Positions 7,999 to 15,683 of a DNA stretch of 64,000 nucleotides are shown here, in pieces. Made by a program: the position numbers and the translations under genes. The notes below the pieces were generated by a model. It saw nothing but the letters and a program-made list of their open reading frames with translations. It searched no databases and was not told the DNA's origin. Source of the DNA: Spirosoma arboris (GTDB lineage: Bacteria; Bacteroidota; Bacteroidia; Cytophagales; Spirosomataceae); NCBI RefSeq assembly GCF_009754945.1, contig NZ_WPIN01000005.1, positions 496,001 to 560,000 on the forward strand, read 5' to 3'. How positions within the stretch are numbered: the first letter of the stretch is position 1; the number at the start of each line of letters is the position of its first letter.

Positions 7999-8847
7999 TT
8001 ATTTTTGATAAACCCGCACGTAATCAATTTCATACCGATTTGGAAACGGAGTCACCGCTGGGTCTCCCCCATTATCTCCACCAATAGCCAGATTGACTAA
8101 TAAATAGTGAGGTTGCCGAAACGGATTAATACCTGTTCCATCTTTATTAATGGTTTCTGAAAGTAGAACAGTGTTTAATAATTTGTCATCGACATAAAGT
8201 CGAATAGCTGTTTCATCCCAATCCATGCGCCATACATGAAACTTCTTCGACCAATTGGGATCGTTGAAGGAGTTCATCGGCTTTTTGGTACTACGCCACT
8301 CTGCGGTATAGGGCTTACCGGTTGCCCAGGCAACGTTGGCCAGGAGCATGTTCCGATAATATTCCATAATGTCGATTTCGCCGTTGGCGGGCCACTCCCC
8401 TTTTACGCCTAATGTCCAGAAAGCGGGCCATAAACCGGGGCTGGTATCAATACGTCCCCGCATCTCAAAACGGCCATATTGCCAACTGTGCAAGCCATTC
8501 GTATGTAAGCTCGAGGAAGTATAGTCGATGGTCGGTCGGTTAGTTTGCCAATTAGAGCTGGAGGGTTTATAGTTCGGATTGGCTCTTTGTTCGCGACGTC
8601 CTTCGATGATAAGAAAGCCGTTTTCGCAACGAGCATTAGTTGATTGGTACCACTGAATTTCGTGGTTTCGGACAAAGCCCGTTTCAAATTTCCAGTTCTT
8701 CGGGTTTGGCGGTCCAGCCGTTTCGAACTCATCAGCCCAAACTAGTTTCCAGCCACTATCTGACTTAGTCGGTGAGCCAACAGGCTGACTAAAGCTGTTA
8801 AGGCTGGCTATCAGTAGAACTGTTAGAAGAAGGATGAATGGGCGCAT
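7999..8847 (-). CDS. GH16 endo-beta-glucanase family protein
   Basis: A 282-residue secreted protein (signal peptide through SLNSFSQP). The GH16 catalytic motif E-x-D-x-x-E is seen in NGEIDIMEYY: nucleophile Glu157, Asp159 and acid/base Glu162. The strands around it (WPAFWTLGVKGEWPANGEID, FHVWRMDWDE, LYVDDKLL) are typical of the jelly roll. Members cut beta-1,3- or mixed-linked glucans (laminarinase, lichenase) or galactans. It is a single-domain protein of normal length. First gene of the GH16-GH39 pair; a solo copy of the CCCTCACCCC repeat lies just upstream. Confidence 0.9.
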   Translation of the reverse strand: MRPFILLLTVLLIASLNSFSQPVGSPTKSDSGWKLVWADEFETAGPPNPKNWKFETGFVRNHEIQWYQSTNARCENGFLIIEGRREQRANPNYKPSSSNWQTNRPTIDYTSSSLHTNGLHSWQYGRFEMRGRIDTSPGLWPAFWTLGVKGEWPANGEIDIMEYYRNMLLANVAWATGKPYTAEWRSTKKPMNSFNDPNWSKKFHVWRMDWDETAIRLYVDDKLLNTVLLSETINKDGTGINPFRQPHYLLVNLAIGGDNGGDPAVTPFPNRYEIDYVRVYQK

Positions 8848-8868
8848 GATTAGATAACTAGCTTTTAG

Positions 8869-8909
8869 CCCCTCTCCCGTTTTGGGAGAGGGGTTGGGGT
8901 GAGGGAAAG
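8869..8909. repeat. solo arm of the CCCTCACCCC repeat family
   Basis: Contains the hairpin CCCCTCTCCC-GTTTT-GGGAGAGGGG followed by TTGGGGTGAGGGAAAG. It is the reverse complement of one arm of the large palindromes at 19703-19810 and 51178-51284. Only one arm is present here. It abuts the stop codon of the aldehyde dehydrogenase gene and may serve as its terminator. Confidence 0.7.
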
Positions 8910-10466
8910 TTATCCATTCACTCGTTTCCCATCGACCAGACGCCAGATGTGCAGCGGGTTAGCGGCTTTCAGTTCGTCGGGCAACAACGCATCGGGAAAA
9001 TTCTGATAGCAAACGGGGCGGGCAAAACGTAAAATAGCATTGGTGCCAACAGAGGTTGAGCGGGAATCTGTCGTAGCCGGATAGGGGCCGCCGTGCTGCA
9101 TAGCATGACTAACTTCTACACCCGTCGGGAAGCCGTTAATCAATAACCGGCCTACTTTCTGTTCCAGAATTTCGAGCAAATCAGCATACTCAGGCAGTTC
9201 GGCATCGGTGCCCCATACTGTAGCGGTCAAATGGCCTTCCAAGCCTCGCGCGACAGCGAGCAGTTGTTCACGACTAGTCGCTTCGACCAGAACACTGCTT
9301 GGGCCAAACACCTCTTCGGCAAGAACCGGATTAGCCAGCAATGATTCGGCAGACGTTTTCAAAAGCGTTGGTGTGCCGTTAGCGAAACTCTCGGTCGAAG
9401 TAGCCTGTCCAAGCACATCCACTCCTTCGGCAGACGTTAATTTACTGATCCCTTCCGTAAACGCGCGCTGAATTCCCTGCGTGAGCATGGTAGCAGGCTG
9501 GCTATTCGTTACGAACTGAGCCGCTGTCTGCATAAACGTATCAGCTTCGGGCGATTGCTCAACCACGGCTAAGCCGGGATTCGTACAAAACTGTCCAACA
9601 CCCAGAGTAAGCGAACCTACAAAACTCTGTGCAAGCGTTTCCCCCTTCTCCTTAAGCAGTTGCGGTAAAAAGAAAACGGGGTTTGTACTACCCATTTCGG
9701 CATAAACCGGAATCGGTTCTGGGCGACGGGCTGCTGCGTCGAACAATGCTTTTCCTCCTCGAAACGAACCTGTAAATCCAACAGCTTTAATAGCCGAGTG
9801 TTCTACAATGGCCATTCCCACAGCTACTGTGCGCCCTTGCACCAACGAGAATGTTCCAACGGGCAGCCCGCAAGCAACAACTGCCCGACTAATAGCATCA
9901 CCTACCAATTGTGATGTGCCCGGATGGGCTGGGTGTCCTTTCACCACAACTGGGCAACCAGCAGCCAGTGCCGAAGCCGTATCGCCACCCGCAACGGAAA
10001 AAGCAAGCGGGAAATTACTGGCACCAAACACACCGACAGGGCCCAAAGGACGTAACATCTGGCGCAAATCTGGGCGTGGCAAAGGCTGACGATCTGGCAA
10101 GGCTGTGTCAATACGAGCATCGACCCAGGAGCCTTCGCGTAGGTACTCCGCAAACATACGAAGCTGGCCAGTCGTGCGTCCGCGTTCACCTGTCAGACGA
10201 GCCAGTGGTAAGCCCGATTCAGCCTGCGCGCGTGTCAACAATTCGTCGCCTAAGGCTTCAATTTCAGTGGCAATTTGTTCCAGGAAACGAGCCTTCTCAG
10301 CACCCGACTTTTTACGGTATTCAGAAAACGCTTCGGCGGCACGTTCACAAGCTTGAGCAACCTCGCTTGCGGTCGCTTCCTCAAATATGCCCGGCAAGGG
10401 TTGGCCGGTAGTTGGATTAATACCCTGAAATGATTCGGCAACAGGATTTGCAAGAGAGTTTGTCAT
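8910..10466 (-). CDS. alpha-ketoglutaric semialdehyde dehydrogenase (2,5-dioxovalerate dehydrogenase)
   Basis: An aldehyde dehydrogenase of 518 residues that oxidises 2,5-dioxopentanoate to 2-oxoglutarate with NAD(P)+. The ALDH signatures are visible: FGASNFPLAF near 147-156, Glu257 in YAEMGSTNP and the catalytic Cys294 in VGQFCTNPG. The GSTNP and QFCTNPG contexts are those of the KGSADH group rather than generic ALDHs. It is the last step of the hydroxyproline pathway encoded by the three genes upstream, which fixes the substrate by context. ATG at 10466 is preferred over a TTG four codons earlier; a TAnnTTTG element just upstream suggests it also has its own promoter. Confidence 0.9.
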   Translation of the reverse strand: MTNSLANPVAESFQGINPTTGQPLPGIFEEATASEVAQACERAAEAFSEYRKKSGAEKARFLEQIATEIEALGDELLTRAQAESGLPLARLTGERGRTTGQLRMFAEYLREGSWVDARIDTALPDRQPLPRPDLRQMLRPLGPVGVFGASNFPLAFSVAGGDTASALAAGCPVVVKGHPAHPGTSQLVGDAISRAVVACGLPVGTFSLVQGRTVAVGMAIVEHSAIKAVGFTGSFRGGKALFDAAARRPEPIPVYAEMGSTNPVFFLPQLLKEKGETLAQSFVGSLTLGVGQFCTNPGLAVVEQSPEADTFMQTAAQFVTNSQPATMLTQGIQRAFTEGISKLTSAEGVDVLGQATSTESFANGTPTLLKTSAESLLANPVLAEEVFGPSSVLVEATSREQLLAVARGLEGHLTATVWGTDAELPEYADLLEILEQKVGRLLINGFPTGVEVSHAMQHGGPYPATTDSRSTSVGTNAILRFARPVCYQNFPDALLPDELKAANPLHIWRLVDGKRVNG

Positions 10467-10501
10467 AACGACAGGCAAGAGAATGTTATAAATAGTTAGG
10501 G

Positions 10502-10509
10502 CAAAAGTA
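10502..10509 (-). promoter_or_regulatory. candidate -7 element for the semialdehyde dehydrogenase
   Basis: The minus strand reads TACTTTTG then C, fitting TAnnTTTGC, 35 bases before the ATG at 10466. The gap to the upstream gene is short (about 60 bases), so this would be an internal promoter of the operon. Confidence 0.35.
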
Positions 10510-10529
10510 GCCCGTTTTTAAGAATATAC

Positions 10530-11777
10530 TTAGGCGAAACGCTCTGGTTTAAAAGCGGCAACGTCCATGCTTCTAACCGAATTAGTCAGCAGTTCACTAA
10601 CTAATTTGCCGGTAGCTGGCCCAAGGCTGAGTCCCATCATGCCATGCCCCGTAGCCAGCACAACATTGTCATAGCGTTCTGCACGACCAATATAGGGCAG
10701 ACCGTCTGGCGAGCAGGGTCGTAAGCCTCGCCAAACCGTATCAACTGCGGGCATACCGACCGATATATCTGGATAATATTGATTGATCGATTGCACGATA
10801 CCTCGTACTCGATTCATATTCACAGTCATATCGGTACCCGCTACTTCGAGCGTTCCGGCAAAGCGAAGGTCAGCTCCCATGGGTGTGGCGGTAGCACGGG
10901 CTTCGAGCATGATGGCTGGTACCCGAATATTGTTCGCTACGTTTTGAAGCATAAAGCTGTAGCCTTTACCACCTTGTAAAGAGAGGCTTATCCCCAACTG
11001 TTGCGCAATTATTGGCGACCAGGCACCACCCGCTACAACAACCGCATCAACAAAGTAATCACCCTGCGATGTCTGCACGGATTTAATTTTAGAACCCGTT
11101 TTACCAAAGCCAGTAACGGCATGATTTTCCAGAATGGCAACGCCCTCTTTACGAAGATAAGCTACTAATGAGCGGATTAACTCATTCGGATTCAGGTGTG
11201 CATCGCCGGGGTAATAGATACCTCCGCGAACATCAACTCGCGCATCAGGCTCCAAATCCTGTACTTGCTGGCCGTTGAGTATGCGTGCTTCAATTCCCGA
11301 GTGATTAGCAACCTCGGCCTCTTCGGCCATTTCGTGTTCGGCAGATGCGGTTTTGTAGAGCATAAGCAGCCCTCGCTCCTGCCATTCGAAACTCAAATCG
11401 CCGTTGGTGGCTAAATCCTGATACAGTGTTTTACTAAGCAAACTCAGATCACGCAACACTGGAATCGATCGCTCAACATGTTCAGGCGTCGAATGACGAT
11501 AGAAAAGCCAACCCCAACGTAGCAAATCGGCGTTCAGGCGTGGTTTCACATAAAACGGACTGGTCGATTTCAACATCCAGCGCATGCCTTTGGCAATCAT
11601 ACCCGGTTGCGCTAGCGGAATAATATGGCTGGGCACGATCATGCCTGCATTTCCAAACGAACAGCCATCGGCAATCGGCCCCTGATCGAACAGTGTCACG
11701 CGGTGCCCCGCTTTGTGCAGGTAATACGCCGAACAAAGTCCGACGATGCCTCCACCCACAATACCTATATGTGACAT
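10530..11777 (-). CDS. FAD-dependent D-amino acid dehydrogenase/oxidase, probable cis-4-hydroxy-D-proline oxidoreductase
   Basis: A DadA-type flavoprotein of 415 residues. The dinucleotide-binding motif GIVGGGIVGLCSAYYL is at the very N-terminus, followed by HKAGHRVTLFDQGP; a late FAD contact is seen in ATGHGMMGLSLGPATGKL near the C-terminus. In this operon it would oxidise cis-4-hydroxy-D-proline to 1-pyrroline-4-hydroxy-2-carboxylate, giving electrons to the respiratory chain or to oxygen. The frame is open 24 codons further upstream, but that stretch is encoded by an intergenic palindrome; the ATG at 11777 begins the Rossmann motif directly and is the true start. Generic D-amino acid dehydrogenase is the alternative. 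Confidence 0.85.
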   Translation of the reverse strand: MSHIGIVGGGIVGLCSAYYLHKAGHRVTLFDQGPIADGCSFGNAGMIVPSHIIPLAQPGMIAKGMRWMLKSTSPFYVKPRLNADLLRWGWLFYRHSTPEHVERSIPVLRDLSLLSKTLYQDLATNGDLSFEWQERGLLMLYKTASAEHEMAEEAEVANHSGIEARILNGQQVQDLEPDARVDVRGGIYYPGDAHLNPNELIRSLVAYLRKEGVAILENHAVTGFGKTGSKIKSVQTSQGDYFVDAVVVAGGAWSPIIAQQLGISLSLQGGKGYSFMLQNVANNIRVPAIMLEARATATPMGADLRFAGTLEVAGTDMTVNMNRVRGIVQSINQYYPDISVGMPAVDTVWRGLRPCSPDGLPYIGRAERYDNVVLATGHGMMGLSLGPATGKLVSELLTNSVRSMDVAAFKPERFA

Positions 11778-11780
11778 TAT

Positions 11781-11860
11781 TAAAGAGTGAATGAGTGAAT
11801 GAGCGAAAGAGTGCACCGGAGCGAAAAGAACGTTCTTGCATTCTTTCACTCATTCACTTT
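11781..11860. repeat. imperfect palindrome filling the gap between operon genes
   Basis: The left side TGAATGAGTGAATGAG... and the right side ...CTTTCACTCATTCACTTTT form an imperfect inverted repeat that spans exactly from the upstream stop codon to just before the downstream ATG. It belongs to a loose family with GAGTGAA/GCGAAAGAGTG motifs, also seen at 12874-12947 and 23963-24046. Confidence 0.6.
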
Positions 11861-12865
11861 TTAAATAACCTGAAAACCAAATACGTATGGGTCGTCTTCG
11901 TCGAGAATAATGTGGTTGTAGCCGTGAATCCGAGCCCAGCCTTCAATGCTTGGCACAATAGCTGGCTGGCTCGCCAATTCTGTTTCCGCTTCGATACGTC
12001 CATTGAAAATAGACCCGATAATACTTTCGTGAACAAACGTATCGCCCGGCTTGAGTCGTCCCTGTGCATACCATTGCGCCATTCGGGCTGATGTTCCTGT
12101 ACCGCAAGGTGAGCGGTCAATCGCTTTGTCGCCGTAAAAAACGGCATTCCTGGCTGTAGAAGTTTCTTGCAGCGGTTTGCCTGTCCAGAGAATATGACTC
12201 AGGCCGTTAATGGTCGGATTTTCGGGATGTACAAAGGTATATTGTTCATTCATCCGCTCACGCATCACCCGCGCCCAGCCAATCAATTGCTCAGCTTTGT
12301 AATGCTCCAAACCGGGGAAATTGGGTTGTGGATCGACAATAGTATAGAAATTACCACCATACGCAACATCGACCGTAAGCGTACCTAAATCTGGACACTC
12401 TACCGTCAATTTTTCTGCGGCCAGATACGATTTGATGTTCGTAATCTTCACCGACGTTACCTTTCGTCCCTCTTGCTGGTATTCTGCCCGAACCAATCCG
12501 GCAGGAACTTCCAGGTTGAGAACACCCGGTGTTTTAGGTGTAATCAGGTTTCGCTCAATGGCAACCGTTACTGTACCGATGGTGCCATGACCGCACATAG
12601 GCAGGCACCCAGAGGTTTCGATAAACAAAACACCCGCATCATTAGCAGGATCAGTAGGCGGGTAAAGAATACTTCCCGACATCATATCATGACCACGAGG
12701 CTCGAACATGAGCCCTTTCCGAATCCAGTCGTAGTCACGCAGGAAATGCTGACGTTTTTCACTCATATTCCCGCCCTGCAAAAACGGAATGCTCCCACCT
12801 GTAACAACCCGCACGGGGTTACCACAGGTATGTGCGTCAATGCAAAAAAAATGAAACTCAGACAT
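11861..12865 (-). CDS. 4-hydroxyproline 2-epimerase
   Basis: A proline racemase superfamily enzyme of 334 residues that interconverts trans-4-hydroxy-L-proline and cis-4-hydroxy-D-proline. Both catalytic cysteines are present: Cys91 in LPMCGHGTIG and Cys254 in RSPCGTGTSA. That rules out the dehydratase branch, in which the first Cys is replaced. The context (oxidoreductase, DapA-like deaminase, semialdehyde dehydrogenase) supports hydroxyproline over proline as substrate. The start ATG gives a typical N-terminus (IDAHTCGNPVRVV). It begins about 70 bases after the DapA-like gene. Confidence 0.92.
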   Translation of the reverse strand: MSEFHFFCIDAHTCGNPVRVVTGGSIPFLQGGNMSEKRQHFLRDYDWIRKGLMFEPRGHDMMSGSILYPPTDPANDAGVLFIETSGCLPMCGHGTIGTVTVAIERNLITPKTPGVLNLEVPAGLVRAEYQQEGRKVTSVKITNIKSYLAAEKLTVECPDLGTLTVDVAYGGNFYTIVDPQPNFPGLEHYKAEQLIGWARVMRERMNEQYTFVHPENPTINGLSHILWTGKPLQETSTARNAVFYGDKAIDRSPCGTGTSARMAQWYAQGRLKPGDTFVHESIIGSIFNGRIEAETELASQPAIVPSIEGWARIHGYNHIILDEDDPYVFGFQVI

Positions 12866-12873
12866 ATTTTCAG

Positions 12874-12947
12874 TGTAGAGTGAAGAATGAAAAGTGAAGA
12901 ATAAGGGCTAAAGCAACTATTCTTCACTTTTCATTCTTCACTCTACA
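12874..12947. repeat. 30-bp perfect palindrome overlapping a gene's 3' end
   Basis: Arms 12874-12903 and 12918-12947 are exact reverse complements (motif GTAGAGTGAAGAATG) with a 14-base loop. The right arm encodes the last residues and the stop codon of the DapA-like gene (minus strand). The left arm ends up in the gap before the epimerase ATG. Same loose family as 11781-11860. Confidence 0.7.
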
Positions 12948-13849
12948 TTAATAAGTGGTCGGTTCGCCAAAGCGGTTTGAATAACCTGTTGTACTTGCTC
13001 TCGTTCTGCGCCAATGAGAGGCAAACGCGGTGCCCGTACATATTCTGACCCAAGGCCAGTGGCTGTTGCAGCCAGTTTGATGTATTGGACTAATTTGGGG
13101 TGAATATCCAGCTCAAGCAAAGGCATAAACCAGCGATAAATTTCAAGTGCTTCGGCTATCTGGCCTGCTTTAGCCAGGTCATAAATAGCGACAGTTTCTA
13201 CTGGGAAGGCATCGACCAGCCCACCAACCCAGCCATCGCAACCAAGTAACAGGGCTTCAAGCGCCAGCGTATCGACACCACCCATCAGCTTATAACGATC
13301 ACCAAACGCATTCCGCATCCGCGTTATATTGGTCAGATCACGCGTCGATTCTTTTACGGCCTGAATGTTAGAAAACTCGGCCAGTTCATGAAACATAGCC
13401 ACAGTGGTCATGATCTTGTAATCGTACGGATTGTTGTAGATCATGATTGGCAATGACGTTTCCTGAGCCACCGCTTTAAAGAAGGTAACCGTTTCACGGG
13501 CATCGGCAGGGTAACGCATCGGAGGCAGAAGCATGAGCCCATCAGCACCGTTGGATTCTGCTTCGTGGGCACGGGCGATCGCCTGCTTGGTAGCCTGTTC
13601 GGCAATATTGACCAGCACAGGCACTTTCCCATCGCTAACAGCCAGGCCCGATTTTAGGAGTTCAATTTTTTCGTCGTTCAGCAACGTACTGGCTTCACCC
13701 AGGGAGCCGCCAATGATAAAGCCGTGGACGCCCGCATCGAACTGGGCTTGAAGATTTTTCTCAAAAAGTGGCAGATCGAGTTGATCATCAGCCGTAAATG
13801 GAGTCAGTAACGCGGGATAAACACCTTCCCAGTTCACAGAGACGTTCAT
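12938..13849 (-). CDS. DapA-family lyase, probable 1-pyrroline-4-hydroxy-2-carboxylate deaminase
   Basis: A 303-residue class I aldolase of the dihydrodipicolinate synthase/N-acetylneuraminate lyase superfamily. The Schiff-base Lys166 is seen in NIQAVKESTRD and the catalytic Tyr138 in IMIYNNPYDY; GGSLGEASTL is the substrate loop. In the hydroxyproline pathway it deaminates and dehydrates Pyr4H2C to 2,5-dioxopentanoate. It is the first gene of the operon. Its last residues and stop codon lie inside the right arm of a palindrome, so the original C-terminus was probably different by a few residues. Genuine DHDPS is the alternative, less likely by context. Confidence 0.87.
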   Translation of the reverse strand: MNVSVNWEGVYPALLTPFTADDQLDLPLFEKNLQAQFDAGVHGFIIGGSLGEASTLLNDEKIELLKSGLAVSDGKVPVLVNIAEQATKQAIARAHEAESNGADGLMLLPPMRYPADARETVTFFKAVAQETSLPIMIYNNPYDYKIMTTVAMFHELAEFSNIQAVKESTRDLTNITRMRNAFGDRYKLMGGVDTLALEALLLGCDGWVGGLVDAFPVETVAIYDLAKAGQIAEALEIYRWFMPLLELDIHPKLVQYIKLAATATGLGSEYVRAPRLPLIGAEREQVQQVIQTALANRPLINVE

Positions 13850-13952
13850 GCGGTATAGTTAGTTGATTAAATTGAGTCGATCAAAGTTCTGTATTTCACA
13901 AAAAATAATAGCACTGGGATTTAGTATATTGTGGTACTATTTTCACCTTTTC

Positions 13953-13960
13953 TATATTTG
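13953..13960 (+). promoter_or_regulatory. candidate promoter of aat
   Basis: TATATTTG matches TAnnTTTG, with a TTG at 13929-13931 (21-base spacing) as a possible -33 element. The ATG of aat lies 25 bases downstream. Confidence 0.45.
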
Positions 13961-13984
13961 TCATACGACACATTTACAGTTTTC

Positions 13985-14593
13985 ATGAATAAGCTAACCG
14001 CTGATGACCTGATTTACGGGTACATAAACGGGATTTTCCCAATGGCCGATGCCGACGGTACGCTTTATTGGTATGCACCTGACCCTCGGGCCATTATTCC
14101 TATTCATAGCTATAAACCTGCTAAATCACTTCACCCGGTTCTGAACCGCAATCAGTTTGAAATACGTCTGAATACGGCCTTTTCTGAGGTAATGCGGGCC
14201 TGCTCGAAACCTCGTTCTGAAGATGATAGCGTCTGGATTTCCGATGAAATTATTGACGCCTATACAGAGTTGCATCATATGGGTCTGGCCCATAGTGTCG
14301 AGACGTATATAGAGAATCGGCTGGTAGGAGGCCTATACGGTGTGGCTTTAGGTTCCGCGTTTTTTGGCGAATCTATGTTTACTGAGGTTAGCAATGCCTC
14401 TAAAGTCGCCTTCCATAATTTAATCCTGATTCTCCGTCAACAACACTTCACCTTGCTTGATACACAGTTCATTAACGACAATGTTCGTCGTTACGGTGCC
14501 ATAGAAATCCCCAAAGCAGATTACCTCCGGCAGCTTAAAATTGCCCTCAAACAAAAAGCACGCTTTACGGCCTTAGTGCCCGAAAAGGTATAG
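13985..14593 (+). CDS. aat: leucyl/phenylalanyl-tRNA-protein transferase
   Basis: Adds Leu or Phe from charged tRNA to N-terminal Arg/Lys of proteins, marking them for ClpAP (N-degron pathway). The 202 residues match the family. Signatures: YINGIFPMADADG near 10-22, YWYAPDPRAIIP near 25-37, and the catalytic region LVGGLYGVALGSAFFGESMFT. The frame is open upstream, but the promoter-like element there and the conserved start of the family (LTADDLIYGY) favour the ATG at 13985. It is the first of three genes with proB and proA in the same direction. Confidence 0.93.
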   Translation: MNKLTADDLIYGYINGIFPMADADGTLYWYAPDPRAIIPIHSYKPAKSLHPVLNRNQFEIRLNTAFSEVMRACSKPRSEDDSVWISDEIIDAYTELHHMGLAHSVETYIENRLVGGLYGVALGSAFFGESMFTEVSNASKVAFHNLILILRQQHFTLLDTQFINDNVRRYGAIEIPKADYLRQLKIALKQKARFTALVPEKV

Positions 14594-14633
14594 GCAGATC
14601 ATGGTTTCCGGTATACACAAAACCGTAAATCCC

Positions 14634-14641
14634 TATCTTTG
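14634..14641 (+). promoter_or_regulatory. candidate -7 element directly upstream of proB
   Basis: TATCTTTG followed by C fits TAnnTTTGC, but it ends only 5 bases before the proB ATG. Transcription from it would start about at the ATG, giving a nearly leaderless mRNA. It may equally be chance. Confidence 0.35.
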
Positions 14642-14646
14642 CCCGC

Positions 14647-15681
14647 ATGTCAAAGCCTGTTTTAGTTCTAAAGTTTGGTACCGCATCTATCACAAAACCT
14701 ACCGGCGAACCTAATGAGCCCGTCATGGTAGACATTGCCCGTCAGGTAGCCGCTCTGCACCCGCATTACCGTATTGTACTAGTTTCATCGGGTGCAGTGG
14801 GTGCTGGAAAATCCTTAATTCGTGATTATAAGGGCGATATTACCCAACGTAAAGCTGCTGCTGCTGTAGGTAATTTACTATTACTCAATCAATACTCTCG
14901 TTTCTTTTCTATATACGGCATTTCCATTGCCCAAAGTCTTTGCGAACGCCACCACTTTGCCAGTCGCGACCAGTTTCTGCAACTAAAGCAGACCTACGAA
15001 GAACTTTGGGACAATGATCTGATCCCAATTGCCAACGAAAACGATGTCGTTAGTGATCGCGAATTAAAGTTTTCCGACAATGATGAACTGGCAACCCTCA
15101 TTGCCGTAGGTTTTGGCGCAGAAGCACTGATGCTCTGCACGTCGGTAGGTGGCTTATTGGATGCCAATGGGCAGATTATTCCAAAGGTTGTTGAGTTCGA
15201 CGAACGCGTATTTGGCGTTGTTAGAACTGATAAGTCATCACTAGGTTTGGGTGGTATGGCTTCTAAGCTAACGTTCGCCAAACTGGCTACCCGGATGGGA
15301 ATTCGCGTCGTTATTTTCGGATTAAAAGAACCAGATAGCCTCGGTCGGGCCTTGAAAGGTGAAACAGGAACCGAGTTTACACCACACCCAATTACTCTAT
15401 CTGCCCGGAATCGTTGGTTAGCAAGCGGCAGCTTAGCCGTCGGTCGGGTGCAGATCGATGCGGGTGCCGTGCGGGCGTTGAAACAACGTCGAAGCCTGTT
15501 GGCGGTAGGAGTTCGGGCTGTGCTGAACGATTTCGCAACCGGCGAACTGGTCGAAATCATAAATGAAGAACAGGAAACGGTGGCCGTCGCCCGAACGCGG
15601 ATTTCGTCCGAAACGTTATCGCAACAGCTTAATCAGCAAAATGTTGAGGTCGCCAATGCGAATGATATTGTACTTTTGTAA
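14647..15681 (+). CDS. proB: glutamate 5-kinase
   Basis: Phosphorylates glutamate to gamma-glutamyl phosphate, the first step of proline synthesis. The 344 residues include an amino-acid kinase domain with KFGTASIT at the start, SSGAVGAGKS near 48-57, NENDVVSD and the GLGGMASKLTFAKLA segment, followed by a shorter C-terminal PUA-like region. It stops 2 bases before proA, so they form an operon. The pathway is expected to be feedback-inhibited by proline at this enzyme. No proC is in the window. Confidence 0.95.
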   Translation: MSKPVLVLKFGTASITKPTGEPNEPVMVDIARQVAALHPHYRIVLVSSGAVGAGKSLIRDYKGDITQRKAAAAVGNLLLLNQYSRFFSIYGISIAQSLCERHHFASRDQFLQLKQTYEELWDNDLIPIANENDVVSDRELKFSDNDELATLIAVGFGAEALMLCTSVGGLLDANGQIIPKVVEFDERVFGVVRTDKSSLGLGGMASKLTFAKLATRMGIRVVIFGLKEPDSLGRALKGETGTEFTPHPITLSARNRWLASGSLAVGRVQIDAGAVRALKQRRSLLAVGVRAVLNDFATGELVEIINEEQETVAVARTRISSETLSQQLNQQNVEVANANDIVLL

Positions 15682-15683
15682 TC

